DNA of 64,000 nt, taken from Deltaproteobacteria bacterium (GTDB lineage: Bacteria; Myxococcota_A; UBA796; GCA-2862545). Below, piece after piece: positions 24,602 to 32,279 of this stretch. Location of the stretch: contig SBGP01000095.1 of the NCBI GenBank assembly GCA_006226595.1, positions 248,001-312,000 on the forward strand. Direction: 5' to 3'. A model generated the notes under the pieces. That model saw only the letters and a list, made by a program, of their open reading frames with translations, was not told the DNA's origin and did no database searches. The first letter of the stretch is position 1. Each line of letters opens with the position of its first letter. The translations under genes were made by a program, and so were the position numbers.

Positions 24602-24634
24602 GTTCAAATCCTGTTCATGGACAGTTCGTGACAG
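24602..24634 (-). promoter_or_regulatory. left array: three 11-bp TGAAC repeats facing the MerR gene
   Basis: GTTC occurs at 24602, 24613 and 24624, exactly 11 bp apart, so the minus strand reads (A)TGAAC or CGAAC in three units: TTTGAAC, CATGAAC and CACGAAC. The units lie 36-68 bp upstream of the MerR ATG. Direct repeats of 11 bp are the operator form known for CarH/LitR-type MerR proteins, which fits autoregulation. Confidence 0.65.
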
Positions 24635-24700
24635 CGCCGAACAGTAGTTGACCAGCTTGCTTGGAGAATTTGAACAATAATTGAACATCAACTGAACAGG
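24635..24700 (+). promoter_or_regulatory. right array: 11-bp TGAACA repeats facing the Roadblock/PYP-like operon
   Basis: Three strong units end in TGAACA at 24671-24676, 24682-24687 and 24693-24698. Weaker units lie in the same 11-bp phase further left: GAACA at 24639 and GACCA at 24650; the unit at 24661 does not match. The last unit abuts the GGAGG ribosome site of the gene at 24708, so binding there would also hinder translation or early transcription. Orientation is opposite to the left array. Confidence 0.65.
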
Positions 24701-24707
24701 AGGCTCT

Positions 24708-25067
24708 ATGCAACACGCCCTCGAATCGCTTCGCCACGCCTGCCCACAGGTGGTCGCTGCCGCCGTCGTCGGACTCGACGGCGAGCTGCACGCGGTGACC
24801 GCCGATCAGGACCTCGACGGCGTCGTCGGGCCGACCTACACCGCCCTCGACACGGTCGCGCAGCGCGCAGTCCAGGAGCTCGGCCGAGGCCAGCTCACGT
24901 TCTGCCTGCTCGAGGGAGCGTTCGGACGCATCGTCGTCCAGGACACCGGGGACGGGCGCGCCCTGGTGGTCGTGAGTGACGAAGGTGCCCGTCTCGGGCT
25001 GCTCCTCGACGACGTCCGCGCTGCCGCCAAGGCCATCGCAGCGGCTCCCGAGGTGGCCCATGCCTAG
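24708..25067 (+). CDS. Roadblock/LC7-domain protein
   Basis: A 119-residue protein with AGGAGG 4 nt before the ATG. One Roadblock/LC7 fold: helix HALESLRHACPQ, strand AAAVVGLDGELHAV, helix TALDTVAQRAVQELG, then paired strands LTFCLLEGAFGRIVVQD, ALVVVSDEG, and the final helix LLLDDVRAAAKAI. Such proteins form dimers that control small GTPases (MglB for MglA) or act as scaffolds. No Ras-like GTPase gene is visible in the window. The next gene starts inside its 3' end. Confidence 0.85.
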   Translation: MQHALESLRHACPQVVAAAVVGLDGELHAVTADQDLDGVVGPTYTALDTVAQRAVQELGRGQLTFCLLEGAFGRIVVQDTGDGRALVVVSDEGARLGLLLDDVRAAAKAIAAAPEVAHA

Positions 25068-26346
25068 CGTGCTCACCATGGGCCTCGGCCTCGTCGCCGT
25101 GGCGTTGACCGGCTGCTCCGCGGCCCTCGGTACGCTGTGGCAGCGCGCCGAGCGCAACCGTCGCATGCTCGCCAGCGACGTCGGGCGCCTGTCCTCGGAT
25201 CTCGAAGCCCTCTCGATCCAGATCGCCAGTCTCAACGAGCAGTCCTCCCGACTCCTGGACCAGCGCAGCGACCTGCAGGATGCCCTGCGCGCGGCTGAGG
25301 AGCGCATCGCCGCAGCCAACGCGACCTCGATTCGGGTCGAGCAGGAGCGGGAGGCGGACCGCCGGCGCATGCGCGATCTCGGCATCGCCCACGCCAACCT
25401 CCAGAAGGGATTCGCGTCCATGGAAGAGGCCCACAGTCAGGCCCAAGAGGATCTGGCTGGCGCGGAGGTCGCGCTTGAACAGGCGATGAACAGGGCGAAG
25501 GAGCACGGCGCGGTGCTCGCCTCACTCGGGGTCGAGGTCGGTCCGCGGACCGTCGACCCGCTGGAGCTCGACCGCCGCGCCCGCAGCCGCGAGGCCGTGC
25601 ACGAGCTGCTCGTCGACTGTGGGGGCACCGCCGCCGCGCTCGTGAGCACGGAAGGCCTGCCCTACGTGGGGAGTGGACAGGATGCCGGCGTCGACCGCCT
25701 GTCCGTCGTCGGCGGCTGGTTCATGGACACGATCGGCGCCTGGGAAGCCGCGCTGGACGCGCCAGCGACGCACTTCTCGCTGCTCGACCGACGCCTGTGT
25801 GCCCACTATGCGCGTCTGCCCGGGAGGCGCGGGCTGCTCGGCGTCGAGAACCTCGGCGACGCCCCGCGCTTCGCGATGAACCACGCGATGATCCGGCTCG
25901 TGGACCGACCGGGCGCGCCGACGGGCAAGCCGGCATCCCTGCCGACCTCGCTGGACCTCGACCACGCGCTCGACGAGCGGATGAGCGCGAGGCTCACGGA
26001 GTGGTCCAAACGCCGCGGTGCCCTCTCGGTCACCGTGGTCGACGAGACCGATCAGGTGCACGCCGTCAGTGCCAGCGGACGCTCCGGCACCGCCGGCAAC
26101 CTCGTGCACCGCCTGCGTCCCCTGTTCCATCGCGTCGCCCTGCACGGGCGCGCCCCCGACGACCTCGTGTGGGTCGCGCGTGCCGCGGACGGCACCTGCG
26201 TCGTCGCCCGACTCGTCGAGCCCGAGACCGATGGCGCCGTGGTGGTCGTCGTCAGTCGCAGCCTCCCGTCCGAGGAGGCCATCGACGAGCTGTGCGCCAC
26301 CGTCCGCTGGACGATGGCCCGTCCCGAACCTCGCGAAGCTTCCTAG
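25060..26346 (+). CDS. membrane-anchored coiled-coil protein with two degenerate Roadblock-like domains
   Basis: A 428-residue protein starting at ATG 25060, 8 bp inside the preceding gene. A single N-terminal hydrophobic segment (LGLVAVALTGCSAALGTLW) has both a lipobox-like LTGC and a strongly positive flank (QRAERNRR); the flank favours a cytoplasmic C-terminus. Residues about 40-150 form a coiled coil. Two alpha/beta modules follow, at about 185-305 and 325-425. Each starts with a helix, has a strand like TAAALVSTEGLPYVG or SVTVVDETDQVHAVS, and ends in VVVVVSRSLPSEEAIDEL-like strand and helix. This is the Roadblock pattern, decayed. It may hold the small Roadblock protein and the PYP-like protein at the membrane. 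Confidence 0.7.
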   Translation: MPSVLTMGLGLVAVALTGCSAALGTLWQRAERNRRMLASDVGRLSSDLEALSIQIASLNEQSSRLLDQRSDLQDALRAAEERIAAANATSIRVEQEREADRRRMRDLGIAHANLQKGFASMEEAHSQAQEDLAGAEVALEQAMNRAKEHGAVLASLGVEVGPRTVDPLELDRRARSREAVHELLVDCGGTAAALVSTEGLPYVGSGQDAGVDRLSVVGGWFMDTIGAWEAALDAPATHFSLLDRRLCAHYARLPGRRGLLGVENLGDAPRFAMNHAMIRLVDRPGAPTGKPASLPTSLDLDHALDERMSARLTEWSKRRGALSVTVVDETDQVHAVSASGRSGTAGNLVHRLRPLFHRVALHGRAPDDLVWVARAADGTCVVARLVEPETDGAVVVVVSRSLPSEEAIDELCATVRWTMARPEPREAS

Positions 26347-26354
26347 GAGTTCCC

Positions 26355-27047
26355 ATGTCTGCGCATCCCGATACGCTGCCTTCACTCGAGCTCCCCCACC
26401 TCCGTGAGCTGCTGGACGAAGCCGAGACCGAGCGCACGCGCCTCAATCGGCGGATCCGACGCATCCGCAACCTGATCAAGGCCGTCGAGAACGGGGACGA
26501 GATGCCCGATCTCGCCGAGCTGTTCGGCGACCTTCGACCATCCCCGCAGAGCCCACCGCCACCGCGGCTGGTGCTGCCCGCTCACACCGGGCCGCTGGGA
26601 CCGGCCACGATCCTCGGAGAGGGCCTGCCTCCCGGAGTCCCGAGCCCCGTGGCTCCGCCGCCGCCGGCGGGCGAGCTGAGGATGCCGAGTGTCGACGTCG
26701 GGCGCCTGGGTCGGATGACGCCCGAAGCGCTCGATGCCCTGCCCTTCGGCGTGGTTACCCTGGACAGCACCGGTCGGGTCATCGGCTACAACGACACGGA
26801 GTCCCGCCTGGCCGGGCTGCCCCGCGAAGCCGTGCTGGGTCGCAACTTCTTCGGGGACGTGGCCCCGTGCGCGGCGGTGCGCGAGTTCGAGGGTCGCTTC
26901 CGAGACTTCGCCGAGGGCCGCTCCCGGCTGAGCCTCGAGACCTTCGAGTTCGTGTTCAACTTCAAGCGTGGCGCACAGCGCGTGGTGATCATGATCTCGC
27001 CGGCGCGGCTGCGCGGGCGGTTCCACGTGTCGATGATTCGCCGCTAG
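26355..27047 (+). CDS. coiled-coil plus PAS protein closely resembling photoactive yellow protein
   Basis: A 230-residue protein with AGGAG upstream of the ATG. Residues 15-50 are a coiled coil (LLDEAETERTRLNRRIRR), then a Pro-rich linker, then a PAS domain from about 125 to 230. The PAS domain aligns to photoactive yellow protein (PYP) without gaps from LPFGVVTLD to NFFGDVAPC. Tyr145, Glu149 and Cys172 fall on PYP Tyr42, Glu46 and the p-coumarate-bearing Cys69. Thr50 is Ala153 and Arg52 is Leu155. The surrounding EFEGRF and the C-terminal strand are also PYP-like. Whether a chromophore is bound is unknown; PYP-type PAS domains without proven photochemistry also occur. It is last in the MerR-controlled operon. 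Confidence 0.82.
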   Translation: MSAHPDTLPSLELPHLRELLDEAETERTRLNRRIRRIRNLIKAVENGDEMPDLAELFGDLRPSPQSPPPPRLVLPAHTGPLGPATILGEGLPPGVPSPVAPPPPAGELRMPSVDVGRLGRMTPEALDALPFGVVTLDSTGRVIGYNDTESRLAGLPREAVLGRNFFGDVAPCAAVREFEGRFRDFAEGRSRLSLETFEFVFNFKRGAQRVVIMISPARLRGRFHVSMIRR

Positions 27048-27237
27048 GCCCGCAGCCCCTCACCGCTCACGGACCGTCCGCGGCTCCTAAACGGTGTTCG
27101 TGCGCGTGACGGACCGGATCCGCGCACCGAAGACCGGCGACCTCGATACCGACGCGATCGAGCGCGCCTGCACGGCCGAGGGTGACGACCGCGCCGCCAT
27201 CGCCCGCCACCTGCCGAGCTCGAACCCGCAGCCTGAA

Positions 27238-27432
27238 CTAGAGATCGCGAGCCACGTCCTCGGCGAAGGCCCGAGAACACGCCTCCGAGCAGAAGTACAG
27301 GTTCGATCCGTGGTTCGCATGGCCACAGGCCAGACACACCCGCTGGAGACGGGGGCTGCTCGCGTGGTGCCGCGAGAGCAGCACGGCCAGACCTTGCCGA
27401 AGGTGCGAGGAACGAGTGCGCGTGGTGTCCAT
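27238..27432 (-). CDS. 64-residue TRASH/MYM-like zinc-finger protein
   Basis: A very small protein with GGAGG 4 nt before the ATG at 27432. The C-terminal half holds CLACGHANHGSNLYFCSEAC, a C-x2-C-x11-C-x3-C pattern of the TRASH/YHS type that binds metal. The N-terminal part is basic (DTTRTRSSHLRQ). Metal sensing or a small DNA/protein-binding role is plausible; none is proven. It shares the orientation of the lipoprotein downstream of it in the map. Confidence 0.6.
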   Translation of the reverse strand: MDTTRTRSSHLRQGLAVLLSRHHASSPRLQRVCLACGHANHGSNLYFCSEACSRAFAEDVARDL

Positions 27433-27521
27433 GAGACCTCCGCAAGGAGGCTCGCACACCGAGGGACCAGAAGATGTCCGCGTCGGAGAGCCGCCATCCA
27501 GCGGGCTCCTCGCCGCATCCC

Positions 27522-27923
27522 CTACCGGCCGAACGGACGGTCCTCGATGTTCAGGATCAGGTCCCCGCCCTCGAGAGCGGTGTAGCCGAGCATGGTGAGC
27601 ATCATCTGCTCGCCGCGGACGACCTCGATCTCGAGCTCGCTGGTCTCGGTCCCGGGGCCGTTGTCGTTGGTGTACTTGGTGCCGTCGCCGCACTCGCGGG
27701 TCACGCGGAGCACGGTGTCGAAGCTCGAGCCGTCGGTCGCGAAGGTGAACGTGCCCGAGAAGGGCGCGACCCAGCCCGCGGTAACGACGTCCTCGGGGAA
27801 CAGCGTCGCGTCGAGCACGGGCTTGCCGAGGTCAGCGCCCAGGTCGTAGTCGCCGCAGGGGGCGTGCTCCGGGGCGCACGCGGTGAAGGACAGGGCGAAG
27901 ACGATGGCGACGATGGAACGCAT
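27522..27923 (-). CDS. small lipoprotein of unknown function
   Basis: A 133-residue lipoprotein with a GGAGG ribosome site and signal RSIVAIVFALSFTAC (Cys16). The mature part is a probable jelly-roll or PPC-like beta-sandwich: GWVAPFSGTFTFATDGSSFDTVLRV, then LEIEVVRGEQMMLTM, similar to bacterial pre-peptidase C-terminal domains. A single Cys pair (PEHAPCG, TRECGD) may bridge. Possibly co-transcribed with the zinc-finger gene at 27432. Confidence 0.72.
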   Translation of the reverse strand: MRSIVAIVFALSFTACAPEHAPCGDYDLGADLGKPVLDATLFPEDVVTAGWVAPFSGTFTFATDGSSFDTVLRVTRECGDGTKYTNDNGPGTETSELEIEVVRGEQMMLTMLGYTALEGGDLILNIEDRPFGR

Positions 27924-28057
27924 GAGAGACCTCCGAGGGGGTTGCCTTCCCTCTTTCGATCTTCGTGCCAGCTCTCGATCCGCTGTTTATGCGGGTCTCG
28001 ATCAGCCCACAGTGGACGAAGCGCGTCGACTGTCTACGTTCGTGGACAGTTTCCCGG

Positions 28058-28711
28058 TCAGGGAGAGGCTTCGAGCTCCTGGATCATCAGGTCCATGCGC
28101 GCCGCATTCGCGTAGTCGATGATGCTCGTCGCCAGGGGCGGCATCCGGTCGCCATCCAGCGCGTGCATGCGCTTGGAGATCGCCGAGTTCCAAGGCTCGC
28201 CGGGCGAGAGCAGCGGAATCGCCTCACCGAGCACGGCGGTCTCGCCGCACACGCCCCAGTCGGCGATGCTGCCGCCAGGCACGTAGCGATAGTCGGCAAA
28301 CCCGCCGCCACCGCCGTTCGGCCGATGGCAGGACGAGCAGTTCGCGTGCACGTAGGCCCGGCTCGCCTCCTCGTTGGTCAGCGGTCCGTCGAGCACGCTC
28401 GGCAGCCTGGGGAGGTCCGCCACCGGCGCCGACAACGGCAGGTCGAACATGCCGATGTGCGCGAGCGTCTCCATCTGGTTCGCGGTGCGACCTGTGGACG
28501 GGTAGTACCCGGGGCCATTGAGCTGCAGCATCTCCGGGCCGAGCGAGTTGTTCGCGGCCTCGGAGTGGCAGGCCGTGCACTGCGCCTGCGAGGGGTAGAG
28601 GTACTCGTATCCATCGGGCTTTGCCGGACACCCGCCCACCGAGCGTTCCCATCCGCGCCCAGCCGGCGTATCGTCGCGCCATGTCCACACCCCCTCAGGA
28701 CCCGCAGCCAC
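28058..28711 (-). pseudogene. 5'-truncated dihaem c-type cytochrome (SO2930-like)
   Basis: The frame encodes 217 residues with two haem sites, CTACH and CSSCH, within the typical sequence VWTWRDD, LGPEMLQLNGP, NQMETLAHIGMFD, KRMHALDGDRMPPLA. The region before VWTWRDD, including the signal peptide and N-terminal domain, is missing: upstream the frame enters the antisense of the plus-strand membrane protein that starts at 28681. There is no ATG, only a GTG. Without a signal peptide the haems could not be attached, so it is probably a remnant cut by the insertion or rearrangement of the neighbouring gene. Confidence 0.65.
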
Positions 28712-30171
28712 CGCGCTTCCCGAGCATGGACCACGTGTGGATCGGCGCCGTGCTCACCGCCGTCGCCTTCCGTGGGCTTGCGTGGCCCATCTCGCCGGCG
28801 GACTTCTGGTGGCAGACGGCCGTGGGTCGGTGGATCGTCGAGAACGGGGCGCTGCCCACCGCCGACACCTTCTCGTGGACGCGCCTCGGCGAGCCCTTCT
28901 TCGACCAGCCATGGCTGTCGCAGGTCGCCCTGTTCGGCCTGTGGCGGGGAGGCAGCGCCAACGGCAGCCTGCTCGCGGTGGCGGTGCTGCTCTTGCTGAC
29001 CCAGGGCCAGCTGCTCCGGCAGGCCATCCACCGCTCGGGCCACGTCCAGGCCGCCTCGGTGCTCGTGCTCTTGTCGCTGCCGGCGCAGATGACGAACTGG
29101 GAGCTGCGGTCGCAGCTGCTCGTGCTGCCGATCTTCGCGCTCGCGTTCGCCGAGCTCGACCGCTGGCGGGCCGGAGAACAGTCCACGCTGCGCACGGCCG
29201 CGGTGCTCGTGCCGTGCATGACGCTGTGGGTGAACCTCCACGGCTCCTTCCCGCTCGGACTGGTACTCGCCGCGCTGTTCGGTGCGGGACGCCTGTGGGA
29301 AGCGACCGCCGAGGTGCGATCCCGCGTGCTCGGCGAGGACCTGGCCCTCGGCCTCGCGCTGGCCCTCGCGACGTGCATCCATCCTCATGGGCCGACCGTG
29401 TGGGTCTACGTGCTCACCATGCTCGGAGACAGCGGCGTACAGCACCAGATCACCGAGTGGGCAGCCCCGACGCCGACAGACCCGGTCGGCGCGATCTTCT
29501 TCGGCACGGCGGCACTGGTCGCCGGGCTCGGTGCGCTCGCGGCGCGCGTAGGACGCGTCACGCTGTTCGAGGTCGCGGTCGTCGGCGCGTTCGGCGCCCT
29601 GGCCCTGACCAGCGTGCGGCACATCCTGTGGTTCGGCATGGTGTCGACGCCCATCGCCGCCACCTGGCTCGCCGCGGTGTGGACCCTCCCCGAGGACGAC
29701 GACCGTACCGGCTCCGTGCCTCTCAACGCCGCGATGATGGGCGTGTATGCGCTGATCGTCGGGCTCATGCTCCCGCCGGTGAAGGTGCTGCTCCCCCTGC
29801 CCGTCGACCTGCGCATGCCGGTGGACTCGGCCACCCCCGTGTCCGCCGTGCTCGCGATCCAGGCGCTTCCGGAGACGCCGAAGCGCCTGTTCCACTCCGA
29901 GGAGTCCGGCTCGTACCTCATGTACGCGGCCCCCGAGATTCCCGTGTTCATCGACGCGCGCGTCGAGCTGTACCCCGCCGAGCAGATCGCGGACTTTCAG
30001 GCGCTGAGCCGCGCCGAGAACGTGGACGAGCTGGTTGCTCGCTACCGCTTCGACGGCATGCTCCTCGACAAGGAACGCTTCGAGCCGCTGGTCGCGTGGG
30101 TGGCGGCCTCCGGGACCTGGGAGCAGCGCTACGAGGACGAGCGCTTCGCGTACTGGACGCCGATTCCATGA
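28681..30171 (+). CDS. multi-pass GT-C-like membrane protein
   Basis: A 496-residue polytopic protein with about nine to ten hydrophobic segments (AFRGLAWPISPADFWWQ, SVLVLLSLPAQMTNW, GLVLAALFGAGRL and others). The end has the conserved pattern FHSEESGSYLMYAAPEIPVFIDARVELYP, seen in large families of GT-C-like envelope proteins (Dolichol-P-mannose/PMT-like scaffold). No classical DxD is in the first loop. The next gene overlaps by 4 bp (ATGA) and belongs to the same superfamily. Donor and acceptor are unknown. Confidence 0.75.
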   Translation: MSTPPQDPQPPRFPSMDHVWIGAVLTAVAFRGLAWPISPADFWWQTAVGRWIVENGALPTADTFSWTRLGEPFFDQPWLSQVALFGLWRGGSANGSLLAVAVLLLLTQGQLLRQAIHRSGHVQAASVLVLLSLPAQMTNWELRSQLLVLPIFALAFAELDRWRAGEQSTLRTAAVLVPCMTLWVNLHGSFPLGLVLAALFGAGRLWEATAEVRSRVLGEDLALGLALALATCIHPHGPTVWVYVLTMLGDSGVQHQITEWAAPTPTDPVGAIFFGTAALVAGLGALAARVGRVTLFEVAVVGAFGALALTSVRHILWFGMVSTPIAATWLAAVWTLPEDDDRTGSVPLNAAMMGVYALIVGLMLPPVKVLLPLPVDLRMPVDSATPVSAVLAIQALPETPKRLFHSEESGSYLMYAAPEIPVFIDARVELYPAEQIADFQALSRAENVDELVARYRFDGMLLDKERFEPLVAWVAASGTWEQRYEDERFAYWTPIP

Positions 30172-31649
30172 GCGCACCGACCTCACACTTCCTCGGTCTG
30201 GCTGCCGGCACCGCCCTGGCCGCCGCCCTGCTCGTCGCCATCGGCTTCGCGTGGACCGGTGGCGCCTACTTCTCGCTCGACGACCCCTACATCCACCTGG
30301 CCTTCGCCGATCAGCTGGTGAAGGGCCACATCGGCGCGAGTCCCGAGATCCCCAGCGTCCCGGTGTCGTCCCCGGTATGGCCACTACTGCTGGTGCCCGG
30401 TTCCCTGCTCGGGCTCGGACCCGCCGGCGTGTGGCTCGTGGTCTTCGGCTGCCTGCTTCTCGCGACGCGCGCCGCCTGGGTCGCCGCAGAACGCATCGAT
30501 GCGCCCACCGTGCAGACCGCCCTGCTCTTCGTGCTCGCCGGGAACCTGGTGCCGCTCACGACCGAGGGCATGGAACACCTGCTGCAGGTCGGGCTCGCGC
30601 TGGCCGCCGCCGCCTCGGTGCTGCACCTCGACCGCGAGCGACTGCCGTGGTGGGGCCTGGCCTCGATCGCCCTGCTCCCGCTGCTGCGCTTCGAAGGCCT
30701 GGGCGTCGCCGGGCTCGTCGCCGTGTACGCCGCGTGGCGAGGCGACCGACGCGGCCTCGGTGCACTCGCCTTCGCGATCGCCGGGCTCGCCGCTTTCTGC
30801 GGCGCCGTGCACGCCTACACCGGCCACTGGCTGCCGGGGTCGGTGCTCTCGAAGCTCGACACCATCCCCGCGGCCTGGCAGACCCCCGAGCATCCATGGG
30901 TGCTCGCCCTGTGGCTCGTGGTGCTCCTGGGCCTGCTTCCCCTCGGCGGACGTCCAGACCTCGCCGCCCTCGCCAGCGCCGTGGCCCTCGGCCACCTCGT
31001 GTTCGGGCGTGCCTCGAACCACGACCGCTATGTGCCCTACGCGCTGGCCGCGGCCGCCGTGTGGCTGTGGGCGAGCTTCCACACCCCGCACGAGACGCGG
31101 GAAGCGCCCTCGCGCACGATCAAGCTCGTCGTCGCCCTGCTCCTCACGCTGGTGCACATCCCGGCGTGGGTCGCACAGCCGGTGATGATGCGGCGCACCC
31201 ACGCCTTGCACCGCACGCTGCAGCTCGTCCGCGACGCCGTCGACGCGCCCATCGGCACCCACGACATCGGCATGGCCTCCCTCGGCGCCACCCACCCGGT
31301 CGTCGACCTGCTGGGGCTGTCGAACGTGCCGGTCCTGGACGGATGGCTCGCCGGAGACCCGCTGCCCGCCATCGCCTCCGAGATGACCCGCTACGACGCG
31401 GTCCTCGCCATCGGCACGGACGGCTTCTTCGGAGAGATCCCCGAGGGCTGGACGCTGGTCGCGATGCTCGAGCCCGTCGACGGCGAGTCGGAAGAGCTCG
31501 TCACCCGGGTCGCGGTGTACGCCACCCGCGAGGACCGGGTCGCGCAGGTGCACGACGCCCTCGAGCGGGCGCCGCTCGATGGGCTGCGACGCGTCGCATT
31601 CGTCGAGGACCAGGGCCTCCCCCCCCCCGCGACTAGAAGTAGAAGGTGA
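30168..31649 (+). CDS. GT-C-family membrane glycosyltransferase-like protein
   Basis: A 493-residue multi-pass protein starting in the upstream stop (ATGA). After the first membrane segment comes FSLDDPYIHLAFADQLV, the DD-x-Y acidic pair in the first external loop that marks GT-C enzymes using lipid-linked sugars. Further segments include the repeated AAAAVW and VVALLLTLVH helices, then a soluble end. A run of ten C at 31619-31628 near the end shifts the reading: one frame ends at 31649, another at 31635. Overlaps the convergent gene by 17 bp in the first case. Envelope glycan assembly is the general role; specifics are unknown. Confidence 0.78.
   Translation: MSAPTSHFLGLAAGTALAAALLVAIGFAWTGGAYFSLDDPYIHLAFADQLVKGHIGASPEIPSVPVSSPVWPLLLVPGSLLGLGPAGVWLVVFGCLLLATRAAWVAAERIDAPTVQTALLFVLAGNLVPLTTEGMEHLLQVGLALAAAASVLHLDRERLPWWGLASIALLPLLRFEGLGVAGLVAVYAAWRGDRRGLGALAFAIAGLAAFCGAVHAYTGHWLPGSVLSKLDTIPAAWQTPEHPWVLALWLVVLLGLLPLGGRPDLAALASAVALGHLVFGRASNHDRYVPYALAAAAVWLWASFHTPHETREAPSRTIKLVVALLLTLVHIPAWVAQPVMMRRTHALHRTLQLVRDAVDAPIGTHDIGMASLGATHPVVDLLGLSNVPVLDGWLAGDPLPAIASEMTRYDAVLAIGTDGFFGEIPEGWTLVAMLEPVDGESEELVTRVAVYATREDRVAQVHDALERAPLDGLRRVAFVEDQGLPPPATRSRR
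31619..31628 (+). repeat. C10 homopolymer at the end of the glycosyltransferase-like gene
   Basis: Ten consecutive C (31619-31628) lie 20 bp before the stop. A length change by one base moves the stop from 31647-31649 to 31633-31635 and alters only the last few residues. It could be slippage-prone or a sequencing error. Confidence 0.85.
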
Positions 31650-32271
31650 AGCCCGCCTGGCCGAGCAGGTTCGACGCGCCGAGCAGGTCCACGGCCGTGG
31701 CACCGCCGGTGAACGGGTTGATCACCTGGTTGTCCGTGTCGTCCGGATCCGCGGGGACAATCGACAGGGCCAGCCCGACCTGCGTGTGGATCGAGAACCA
31801 GTTGGAGATGAACCACTCCGGACGGATCCCGACCTCGAAGGCGCCGTAGCGGTCGGCCACGTAGCCATCGACGTCCTCGATGCTCGACTGGCGGTTGATC
31901 ACGGTCACCCCGACGGGAAGCCCGAGGTTCACGTCGTCGGTGAGGGCGATGTTGATGATGCCACGCACCCCGACGGCAACCTCGGAGACCCGGGTCCGCA
32001 CCTCGACGGGCCCCGCCGCGAGCGTGCCGCTGGTGATGTTGGTCGCGAGGATGACCTGGATGCCGAACAGCTTCGAGGTCTGGTAGATCAACGACACACC
32101 CGGGACCTTCATCACGCCGAAGCCACCGGGCTCGAGCCGCCCGTCCTGAAAGTTGGATTCGGAGAAGTAGCCGAGGGTCGTGTCCGCGCCGATGCCGATG
32201 CGTCCGGTGTTGTCCTTGGCGTGCGCGCTGCCGGCGCACAACAACGCGACGAGCAGGAAGAACGTCCGCAT
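31633..32271 (-). CDS. outer-membrane beta-barrel-like protein
   Basis: A 212-residue secreted protein: signal RTFFLLVALLCAGSAHA, then alternating strands (TGRIGIGADTTLGYF, SEVAVGVRGIINIAL, WFSIHTQVGLALSIV). It ends in AGFTFYF, the C-terminal aromatic of an outer-membrane barrel recognised by BamA. Twelve or so strands would suit a small barrel of the OMP-b type. The partner at 32280 has the same ending and plan; the two genes are 8 bp apart. Confidence 0.78.
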   Translation of the reverse strand: MRTFFLLVALLCAGSAHAKDNTGRIGIGADTTLGYFSESNFQDGRLEPGGFGVMKVPGVSLIYQTSKLFGIQVILATNITSGTLAAGPVEVRTRVSEVAVGVRGIINIALTDDVNLGLPVGVTVINRQSSIEDVDGYVADRYGAFEVGIRPEWFISNWFSIHTQVGLALSIVPADPDDTDNQVINPFTGGATAVDLLGASNLLGQAGFTFYF

Positions 32272-32279
32272 GCCGCCGC

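Noticed and set aside
24601-24620. GTTCAAATCC, which resembles a tRNA T-loop
   Set aside because: No acceptor or anticodon stem is present around it, and it forms part of the 11-bp repeat array.
27094-27240. Plus-strand frame reading TDAIERACTAEGDDRAAIARHL
   Set aside because: It looks helical, but it continues into the antisense of the zinc-finger gene and has no ribosome site or matching family; kept as unproven.
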